A stretch of 64,000 bases of DNA from Channallabes apus (lineage: Eukaryota; Chordata; Actinopteri; Siluriformes; Clariidae). The stretch covers positions 9,625,976 to 9,689,975 of the forward strand of contig CM060121.1 of NCBI GenBank assembly GCA_030522415.1, read 5' to 3'. Position 1 is the first letter of the stretch, and every line of letters starts with the position of its first letter. The notes below the pieces were generated by a model. The model was not told the DNA's origin. It made no database searches and saw nothing but the letters and a program-made list of their open reading frames with translations. Shown here piece after piece: positions 39,988-51,600 of the stretch. Position numbers and translations under genes: made by a program.

Positions 39988-41439
39988 TATTGCACACTGT
40001 GGTACAGTATGTGTATTCATAAGATTGTGACTTCCTCATAGATCATGTTTCTGTTAGTTTTTATGATTACCTTAGCTAACACTGTTGCTAGGCAACTGTA
40101 AAATAAAGCTTCTGAACATAAACTAGCCAATCAATAGCTATAGCTAACAATTATGGCTAACTAGCTCATCTTCTATCCTGACAATGACAGACGTAATGAT
40201 GCGAACTGAGACAAAACTGCTTTAAATTTCAACATTTCACCTTAGATCTCTCGTTAAATTACTAAGGAAAAAATTTAAATGACTACAATTACTCATCGTA
40301 ATTACAGTTATCGAGGGCTGGCACGGATTCAGCCATATTGAGTAGCATCATTATTCAATTCAGGAACTTCAAAGGTGTCAAAAGAAATTGCACCAGAAGC
40401 ATTCTGCGATGTGGATTCTTGTTAATGTAATTAGCAAAAAACTTTGGCTAACTGCAGCATTATGATTCCTGCTGTCACATTTAGTAGTATGCTGAAGACA
40501 TACAGTATGATGATTTTATATTCCACGCCATGATCTATGTACCTGTGAACCAGCTGTGTGTTATCCTGCTTTAGTTTAGACTTCAGATCTCCGTTTGCCA
40601 AACTGTCGTTCTCCAGCTCCGTCACCTTCTTCTCCAGGTAACTCACCTGATATAAAACACACACACACACACACACACACACATTTGTCTTTCTCTCCTT
40701 TTACATGAGCTTGCATTCATGTCATTGTTAACGCAGGTAATTAATCCATTGAATTTTTGTATATGAATCATTCATGGAAATGAGTTTGAAAAGTGTGAGG
40801 AAATTTATATCAAAATGATCACGTTGTCCCTGATGTGCAAGCCGAGGGTGATGGTGGCAAGGAAAAACTCCCTCAATAGGGGGAAACCTTGAGAGGAACC
40901 AGATTCAACAGGTAACCCATCCTCATTTGGGTGATAATTAATGCTATTTAATGCTATACACTTCAATGGGTCAGACAGTTAAGGCTCTGAGTTTCTGAAT
41001 GGAAGGTCGAGGGTTTAAGCCTCGGCACCGCCAGGTTACCACTGTTGGGTTCTTAGGCAAGACTGTTAATCCTGCGGCCCATCCAACCCAGCCATTGCAT
41101 GCAGTGCCAGTTCCAATCCATTTTAGAAAATGGGAGTGTTGCAAAAGGATGTGGGTCCAGGGTAAAACTGTGCCACATCTTGTGGATCAAATGGAGGTGC
41201 AAATACATTTTATGGCTGTATTAAAAATTCAATAGTTTTCAACAACAGGGGAGCCGACTCATGCGGTCTAGACTTTTGGATGCAGCAAGAGTGTATGTGT
41301 GTGTGTGTGTGTGTGTATGGCGATGAAGATCTGTGTACCTTTTCAGTGATGTCAATGTCACAGGAGTCAATGCTGTCTCGGAATAAATCCTCAGTGCTGC
41401 CATGACTACTGCTGAAATTACTGTGATGGAAAAGCTGTC

Positions 41440-41507
<68 letters not shown>

Positions 41508-44500
41508 GTGTTTATGGAATTTATTAATTTTTAATTTATTAAAATTAGTCTAGCTGTCTCTGTTGGCAGAGTGCCTCGTATACTTGTCCAGGGCAGTTGT
41601 GTCCCTGTCATTATCAGATGGGATAGCAAATCCCTGCACCTAACAAATTAGTGTCACATGGCAGTGAGGGCTTATTTATCCATATGTACAGTTTGAGAGC
41701 AAGACGCAATAAATGCCTTTTTTCAGACTTTTACTAATTTTGGCAAATTATTTTTCTCTCACACAAAATGTTGTCTTCCAAGTTTTAAACAAACCATGAG
41801 ATGTAGTGTAGTGCCAGAGTTGTGACCCAAGGTGCATTGGAAATCAGTAATGGACCTTCAAACCTGCCATGAAAACCCAATCGCTTTCTGTCACATCTTC
41901 AGTAAAGCAAAACTTTCACCTCTTTAGATCAGTGTTTGCAATGAGTGAATTAAAAGCTTCCAATAGTTTTATGAACATTGATAAGACATTCTGTTCCTAG
42001 CATTGTAGTCTCTCCAGCAGTAATAAATTTACATTTACATTTAGGCATTTGGCAGACGCTCTTATCCAGAGCGACTTACATTTTTTATCTCATTACACAT
42101 CTGAGCAATTGAGGGTTAAGGGCCTTGCTCAAGGGCCCAACAGTGGCAACTTGGTGGTTGTGGGGTTTGAACCTGGGATCTTCCGAACCGTAGTCCAATG
42201 CCTTAACCACTGAGCTACCCCTGGCCCGACAGGTACATGACAGGTACATGACCTGTAAATGACAGGTACATGTCGCTTAACATCCAGGATAATTCTGTAT
42301 AATCAAAATGTGATTTGATGTTGTGAACCCAAGGTTATGTAATTATAAACACAGCTATGAGAATCATGTAGAGCATGTGTGATGTGGTGATGTTAGTTTG
42401 TAGTGCAACTGTCTGTTTAATTTCCCAATGGATGCAGCACTTTCATTTGCTCCTTCGTCCTGCTATCACCTGCACTGGTTCGTATTTTTGTAACTCAAAC
42501 TCGGGTTTATGTAGTATTGGTGTGTCTGCGTCTACGTTCACATTACAAGCCACGTTGTTTAGGTCGGATTTTTGTTTTGTTTTGTCATAACAATTCACAT
42601 TCATAATTACAAGTGACTTTTATCTGACTCTAATGTGGAAACGTCTGTCCTCTGAAACTGCACGCATGCACACATCGATGCGTCTTTGCTCACATCGTCT
42701 GGGTTAAAACACATCAGAAAAGTTCACCTGACCACTCAAACAATTAATGCAATTTCAGCAAAAATATGATTGGGATTTTGCTCTGGAGGACGTTAAGCAG
42801 TCGATTTATTAGTTGAGGTCCAGAAGAAGGAAGAAAAAGCAGACACCTGTTGCTAGCATTGCCATGAAATCCCCACGCTGACGTCTGCAAGCACGTATTT
42901 TCAGAGGCAAAAAATTTGCATGAATTGTGATCTGACCGTTTTCAGTTAAGTCACATGATTATGTAAAGGGTGCGCAGTACTGTATATCAGATCTAGGAAC
43001 AAATACATCTAATCAGAATTGAGTCACTTCAGATCCACTCGGTATTGAGTCACTTCACGCTGGCAATGTGAATGTAGCCTGTGTCTTTTTAACAGCCCTA
43101 TGTAATACCTTTATTCTCTACAGTGCGTTTATATGGCTAGCTAAACTCTAAACTGTAAGTGTCACTTTTTGCTCTGACCTGGACAGGATAAACATACCAG
43201 GATAAAGTATGAAAAAGCTCTTTTCTATTCATTTCAATTCATAAACTTGAACCAAACAGAAATTTAGATTTGCACTAAGCTACAATTTTAGTTTAAATAA
43301 CGCAACAAGATACCAAACTAAAAGTCCTATGATTTAAACATTTAGTTCTTACCGTCCAAAAGCCGTGCTGGAGATCTTCCTGTTTGGACTGAAAACAACA
43401 AGAGCAGTTAGTGACAGCAGCCTACATTACATCTGCAATCATTAAAGAACAGTTTGTCACTGCAATAATAAAGAAAAAATCGATACATTTTTTATCAATG
43501 ATAGAATAAATAATCACCTGTTGGCTTTGAGGTTCTTGAGTCGAGCCTCAAGGTCGTTTAGCAAGTTCACTTTCTTACAGCATTGAGAGCAATAAACATC
43601 CAGCAGCTCGCTATTGTAAAAGTGTCGGATTTTCTGAGGTGTATGTCCAGCACTACATAGACAAAAGTAAAGTAAATCTGTTAAATGACATGTATTCTAC
43701 AGACATAGGCTAATGCACAAGAGTTTTGGAATTAAGCAACATTGTACTGTAGTTTTCTGAAAAAGAAAAGAAACTGCACCATAAGCATGAGGACTAAACT
43801 TTCCTGTCATACTTGTCAAAGGATAAAGTAATAGAAAGACCAATGGGATGTGGAGAGGGGTGAATCAAGGTGCATTGGAAATCAGTAATGGACCTTCAGG
43901 ATGGACATGAACACTCAGATGTTGATCAATAAACAGGATGGCATTGAATCCCAATAAAACCCGTAGCTTGGTGTAGGAGGTGTAAGGAAGCTTGCTACAG
44001 CAAAATCAATATATGTTATATAGGGAACTAATATCTCAGGGTTTCTCAAACATTATTTGCACATAGCTAAAATCTGCTAATCGGCGTAAAACATAGGCTT
44101 ACTATGTTATGCTATGCTGCTATGTTATGCTTTGGATATATACTGTATTTTATATAAATATATATATATTTATGGTATAATAAATCTCTGACAAGCAAGC
44201 ATGACAGTGTTGAAGGCAGGGTGACAGTGTGATTATACATAATTTCTCATAATTTGATATGATATTGAAAGACATTTGTTGCATGTCGCGGTCCCTGAAT
44301 GGGAAATGGCACTGAAGTGAGGAACTAAAATCTGCGCTCTGATGAGGTTAGGTATATAGTTATAGGTATATACATACCAGCGCCATCGGTACTACTCAAC
44401 CTTAGTTATTAGAGTAAAATCTCCCTTTATTTATTTATATCAGGCATCACTAAATGACGGACCACAGTCTGGATACAGACCGGGTGACAGTCCTATAGTT

Positions 44501-47500
44501 TCTGATAAATGAGAATAATTACAGTAATATACCAGTAGTCTAGCTCTTTTTCCCTTCAAAGTATGCATGGCTATATGCATCAGTATGCAGTATACAGACA
44601 TGAACACACTTCTGTGGAAGACGCAATCAAAATCACTGAGCTCCAGCTCTTCCTGATGATTCAGCTCTAAACGGCTTTTATTTTAATGTCAAATCATCAT
44701 TCGAGGCTCTGACACCGTTTTCACTCCAAGTGAAGAGAAATAATATTTGTGTAATCTGGTTGAAATTAACATGCATCAGCCACATGTACAAGAAGGGATG
44801 ATAATTGGAACAATCATAACGGTGCTGAACAGATCAACAATATAATAAAATAAATAGACATTCAAATACATTTACAGCGTGCAGAAATGCAGCACACCAG
44901 AAAAAGACATGTCAAAAATATTTGCACTGAGTTTAATTACGTACTGTAGCACTTTTTATATTTATAAGAACGTTAAAGGCTACAAACCTGATTAATACCA
45001 AATAGTGTGCGCGAAAGAAAAACAAAGAATCACAACTATACATGCAGTACGATCTCACTATATATTCAGTATCTTTTTTCCTTTTATTCTTCCCTTCTTT
45101 TGTATTATTAATGATAATCCTTCTTTGTTCTTTCTCCAGTTATTATTATTAATATTATTATTATCACCTTTGCTTTTTGCTTTCCTTATTTTCCAGTAGT
45201 TTTCATCACTAGTGTCATCTTGACAGCACTTATTTCTGTTGTTATTTGATTTTGAGCTTTGGCAATTCGAGTGTATGCAGGAGTCCTCATACATTATATT
45301 TATTCCATGGCTCCTGCTGACTGCTTGTGTTTTCTTGTATTCTCTCTTAATCAACTGTGTTAGCCAATCTATTGTGTTAGTTAGAGTGATCTTATGAATA
45401 TGAATACTATAAAATGTTTTATATATGAACTCCACACAAGATTGTGATTTTCTTTGTCATTTGTTGGAAAAGTTGGCAGCTAGGGCAGCAGTCCGAGGTG
45501 AGGGCATGTAAAATACCCAAACTAAGAGCCAATATTCCAGAGCAACCAAAGTCCTTTCATATTCATTTTCAGCCTAGCAACGTGTAAATAAAGATTCACT
45601 ATTGTTTAATTAAGGATTGTTGTTTGTATAACGTAGTTACTGAAATTTGACAATAAATATAACTGAAATGGTATAGAAATTTTAAATAGCTTTTTTTCTT
45701 TTTACAATGACTTCATACCTTGAGATCTGAATCCTAAGATAAACATGAAATTCGGACCATTGGCTCGAATAAAGTTTTATTGACCGCACATTCTCAAATT
45801 TTAATTCAGGACCCCTGCTCTATATACCGTAATCCTCTGCTACACTAATGCACTTCTCCCAGCATTTCACTTGTGCATGGATAACCTAAAGATAGAAAGA
45901 TATCTCTGTACACCAGAGAAATGATTGGACTGGTTGCTTCATGTCTGAAACGCTGGCCTCCAAGGAACTCCTTTAATGATCCAAGCATGTAAAATGGCTT
46001 GGAGCAAGAAGGGGACTAGGGATGTCATTCATGACTTCATTCATGCCAAATTTTATCACAAGTCCCAGTTTGACTTGAACATACAGCATATGTCTTAAAA
46101 TGTTTAACTGTGTGAAAAGAAACTTAGAATTTCTGAATTCCTTCTAGTTGTAACTTACAGTATATAAAACTGCATATAGTAACTACAAAGAAACGATTTT
46201 TTCCTTTGTAGTACCATCCAGAGAAATCTAATGCTGATATCTAGGCAGTCCATATACTGTAGGGCCAGCAAGTGATTTTTCAGGTGAAGAGAAACAGAAG
46301 TAGGGCATCAGAATGGATCAGACAGGTCCCGGGCAGCAGAATGATTTGTTACCAGCCAGATTGGAAGGTTGCCTTTTGTGCTCCCTACACAAGCAGAACA
46401 CACCACTGACACTTTACATTAACATTCACGGCAGTTAACAGATGCCCTTATCCAGACATCATTTGTAGTCTCAATCAAAACCATCATCATACATCTTCAT
46501 ACAAGTACAAATAGGTCATGGACTATAAATATCAGTAAGATAAAACCCTCTTAGAGAAGTTAGAGAAGATGGTATGGTAATGAAAACGGAATTCACTCCC
46601 ACGTTCCAGGGTGGATGTGACCAAATCTGGGGGACTTGTTTGATGAGTCACACATGTGACGGTATGTATGCTGCAGTTGTCACTGAGAAGCGTAGGAGTG
46701 CCATTTTTGTGTTCTGCTTGAACAGAACATTTCAAATAAGAGCTTGGCAGTGACTGAGCATCCACTTTTATGCTTTTTAGATACACTTGATACACAATGT
46801 CAGATGCTCAGACAGTGGACCTTGTACTGTCAAGTGGCTGTGAGTTCATTTGTGTCCCTAGTCCTTAGGTTGACGTTTTGATCTGTTGCTGTCCTAGAAT
46901 AAAAATATTAAATATGCAGGTACAAAGAATTAAACTGTCAGCTACTTTCTAGGACCTGAAGAGACTATGCAAACAGTATATTCACCAGTGGCTGCAGTGT
47001 TCAAAATACAGTGGGAGCCACGTCAAACAGCCGCCTGGAGCATGACTGCTCCGTGGCAGTTCCCTGAAGGCTTCGTGCATGGAATGTGATCCCCCGCGAT
47101 GACGCAGTTAACGATGCCCCGCCCCATAAACGCCCCCATGCGCTTTCTAAAAAGATGGTTGCAATGCCGTATAATTCCGCCAGATGGAGCATTGACTGGC
47201 ACAGTTAACTGCAGTGTCCAGGAAGCCCAATACCGTATCTTTAATATACAGACAGTTCTTGCATTGTCAACATAGTTTCATAAATAGATGAAAAAACAAC
47301 AACAACAAACCGATTAATAAAACAGATTTGTTAAATCACTCAATACACAACCCATGATGATTATGCTATTTATTATTTAATAATGAATTAATAAAATTAG
47401 TTAGTGAAATATTTTTTAAGACATCCTGAAATGATCCTTAAAGACACGGTATCGGTCTATACCGATCATTGTAGGTACGGAATAAAAACGCAGGCTATGT

Positions 47501-48603
47501 ACAGTATTTTATATTACTGTGTATTTTACCTAGTTCCATTTAATATACTGATAGATAATATTTTGCTGCAAAGTAAAGCTCAAAATGTAACGTCTGCTTG
47601 GGTTTGTTTTCGTTATATTTTTGATGATGTTTTCGCTGATTTTTTTTTTCACTGATAGTCTACAAGTGGCATAAGAAAGCCAATTAATGGCGCATGCAAC
47701 CTGGAATAAATATCTGCCCATATGGATCAGTATTTCTTTAGTCATTTAATCATGCATAATGCTCCCCCGTCAAAAGATCTGATGGGGCATTAATCACTTA
47801 TCACAACTGTGAATGGATGAAGCAGCAGAGACAGATTAAATCCCCATAAACACTTGGAAACAATAGTAAAAAAGTTCCAGAGGGTTAGCGCCTGTTATTC
47901 TAATATATTTTTACTGATTTTTTTTTTTACTGCTTATATTTCGTTGGTTTTTACGCAATTTCATGTGTGTGTGTGTGCGCACGAGAGAGAGCAAGTTCCT
48001 CTGACAAGAACAAATTCCGTGTGGCTCCCGTGGCGCAATCGGTTAGCGCGTGACACTTATAAAGCAGTCCAGGTGAAGCAGTGCCGAGTTCGAGCCTCGC
48101 CTAAAACACCCAAAGCATTTTACTGCATATCGCGCTGTGTATGTGACAAATCAAATTTTACTTTGAAAGTAAAGCTTAAAATGTAACTTCTGCTTTGGTT
48201 TGTTTTCGTTATATTTTTGATGTTTTCGCTGAAAGTCAAATTGGCATAACAAATTGATTAATGGCGCATAATATCTGGAACAAATATCTGTCCATACGGA
48301 TCAGTGTGTCTTTAGTCATTTAACCAGCATAATGTCCCACATTAAAGATCTGATGGGGCACAAATCACTTATCACAACGGTGTATAGATGCAGCAGCAGA
48401 GACAGATTTAATCCCCATAAACATTCACACTTGAAAACAAAACTAACAGAAGTAAACAGTTCTAGAGTGTTAGTGCCTGTTATCACAGGACAGGAATCAC
48501 CTACAGGATACTACTGTATTTTACTGCTCATATTTTTTACCCTAGTTTCATTTGGTTTTACGCGATTTCATGTATTATTTGTGTGTGTCTGTGTGTGTAC
48601 AGT

Positions 48604-48642
<39 letters not shown>

Positions 48643-51600
48643 AGATAGCGTGAGAGCGCGTGCGCGAGAGAGGGCTTTCATGCTGATTTATCCAAGGTTA
48701 CTAAAACCTGGCTTACTACCTATAAAAAATATTTCAATTTAACTCATGGGTCTCAATCACAGATGACACGACAAATTATATACTCTGAAACGTTCATTTG
48801 AACATTTAAAAATATATACAAAAACACGAATACTAATGTTATCATGGTGTAAATTATTAACATTAGGTTAGGTCCTGCCCTTAATTAATTCATATTATAA
48901 TTACTTTTACATAGTATAGTTACTGGACTGACATGACCAAAAACTAGCTATTTCATTTAGCCTTTCTAAAATCAACCCATATATCATTTGTAATCAGAAA
49001 ACATAAAACATATTATGATCTGTTCAATAGCCCATCTGTTTTAATTTAGTTTGTATTTTTTATCATTCATAAGACAACCTTTCAGTTTTGTAAATATTTT
49101 AGTTATAGTGTGTTAAGTCTTACTTTAGGTTAAACGTTTTTGAGAATTTGACCATCCAGCTTAGATAAATATTATGTCATTGATAAAATCTGGATTAAGG
49201 ATATTTTATTATATAATTATATATATATTTATTTTTTAGTTTCCCCCTGAGGGATTGCCACCTTATTGTGGTCTGGGGGTTTGCGTGCCTCAAAACAATT
49301 CAGCAAATACAATACTGTTACTATACAGTAAGGCCAGGTAAAAACAGTGCTTGAACATGATGCGCCCCTCCCCCCACCCCGTGTTGTCTGGTCTAGAACG
49401 GCGCTGCCTCTAACCGTCTTTTGTCTTGTAAATGAGTATTCTCACTCACCTTCCAATCCCCCCAGCGCACACACTCTGTTTGTACTGTAAACTGTAACTG
49501 TGTTTGCTAGGGCACTTGGTTATACACAGTACTTTAATGTATGGAACACTTACTTAACTTACTGGGTTGGTTTAAACATCGCTTATTACCTTATTCAGCA
49601 AAATAAATTCATTATTAACGTATTGAAGTATTTTAGTTAAGGACAAAAACTGTGCTTGTGTTTAGAACTGCTGAACAGCCGAAAACACACACACACCCAT
49701 CCCCCCGCCAAAAACAGACACACACAGAGCAATTAACACCATGTCATACTCAGGAGTGGAAGGTGAGAAACCGCAATGGAGAATACCAAGTTTGTCGTTG
49801 CTCTTTTGGAGTTCTTAAAACCCAAAACATTTATTTATACTGAGAAAAAATTATGGGTCACATAATCACAAACACAAATACATATAATCAAGTGTTTAAC
49901 TGGTTTCATTTGTTTCTATGATCAATAATTATTATTATTATTTTCAGCCCAACTCTTTGACTATTTAAAACAAAGTTGTGTCCCATTTTTTGCCCATTGA
50001 AGTTGTTGGTTCAACTAAACAATTTTTAAATACCCAAACAATCCCCCAAAATTAAAACACGCAAACATGACTTTATCAATTCAATTTATTCTTCCAAAAC
50101 TAGTCAAAGTTAAAACAGTAATTTATATAAAACAGATGAATACATGTTGTCTTTTTGCTTAAAGTTCATTAAACTACCTGGATACACCAGCTGCTTATAA
50201 GTCTCTGTCTATAGTCCTTTTACATTAAAATATTAATTTTTCAAATATCAAAACTATTAAACATGGAACAGTTCAAGTCTTTGTTTCCCCCAAAGTACTG
50301 TATCAGACATTTTGCAGTTCTATGTTCAGAATATACAGTAGACCTGATCAAACATCATTCTAAAGCTGTCGGACTGTGACGTCATCCCTCCTACAGCTCC
50401 CTCAACAGCTTGTTCAGGCTCCTCCAGTCCTGTAGCTCCAAAAGTCCAGCCGTCAGCCGTCTGACCCCCCAATCCTCCACAGCGGAGCTCTGCTTAAAGA
50501 CAACAGGAGAATTTAGTCAAGACAAAGATAAATAAACTTTACAGAACATATAGTTCTAATAAAAATAAAATATATTAATAAACCTATTTACCACAGAGTG
50601 TGTAAAATACTGTTTTGGGGATTCTGTAATGTAAATAATCTGCCTGTGCTAATGTTAACCAGTGAACAGTGTTAGTGTTAACCAGTGAACAGTGTTAGTG
50701 TTAACCAGTGACTGTCTGTATTATCGTCTGCATTAAATTAACCCAGACTTTACTTAATGCGCTTCTCATACAAATAAGTTAAGCGATATAACACTCGTAT
50801 ATGAGCATTAGTTCATCTCTGAAGCCAAACTATAACTTACTGAAGCCCCTCACACACACCTCCCCACACACACACACACACACCTCCCCACACACACACA
50901 CCTCCCCACACACACACACACACACACCTCCCCACACACACACACACACACCTCCCCACACACACACACACCTCCCCTCACACACACACCTCCCCCCTCC
51001 TCCTCCTCCTTAACTGATAAACACTTCTGTGTTGTTATTCAGCTCGTTAACTAAGCGCTCGCGCTACCGCGGAAAGTGTATAAAATATAAACCGGGTTCT
51101 GAGCGTTACTAGCTCCTGTACAGCTCCCCTCAGTCTGTGTCCCTCATCAACTGCATCACATTATATTACAGTCACAGAAATAACCTGCTGATTAACTCTT
51201 AACCAGAGAATAAATAAGCGCTGAATTTATCCAGACAACACGCGGTGAGATTCTCTCAGTATTTACAGAGAACACAAACACTCTTCATCGGGTAGTGCAG
51301 CTCTTGTAATAAGGACATTAATAGTATTGTCGAAGCTTGAGCATGTTTTTGAGGTAAAGTGGAGAGACACTGTGAGTGTGTGACACTGACAGTAAGCTGT
51401 AATATTAACTCCAGACTTGGTAAACAGATCATTAAGTTCTCTAAAGTCACATCTGACCGCTGCTGGTGCTGCCAGTGATATTTAAAACGGCCAATAAAAA
51501 AACTAAACTGGGAAATAAACTGTAAACTACCCCAAACACATTTTATAAAATAAAACATCACTTACCACGAATAGTCCGTTAAGCCGCCATCTTCATCTCT

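Larger units (their letters stand above)
47572..48585. repeat. Diverged tandem duplication, unit about 400 bases
   Basis: 47572-47965 and 48166-48580 share long runs (GTTTTCGTTATATTTTTGAT, AGTCATTTAA, GATCTGATGGGGCA, AATCACTTATCACAAC, GCAGCAGAGACAGATT, AATCCCCATAAACA, TTTTACGC). Each ends in a GT-rich, GAGAGA-containing stretch. The chimera at 48024-48165 lies between. Confidence 0.75.

Noticed and set aside
37323..40022. Plus-strand ORFs over the coiled-coil exons (for example 37323-37508, 38186-38395, 39693-40022)
   Set aside because: They are antisense shadows of rab11fip4 exons, whose minus-strand reading matches the family and has consistent splice phases.
48019..48104. A functional tRNA-Ile gene
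   Set aside because: The 3' acceptor strand cannot pair with the 5' GCTCCCG and the region before box B is shortened, so it was called a pseudogene/chimera.
51078..51088. TATAAAATATA on the plus strand as a promoter
   Set aside because: No plus-strand exon or ORF follows it, and the better promoter evidence nearby is on the minus strand.
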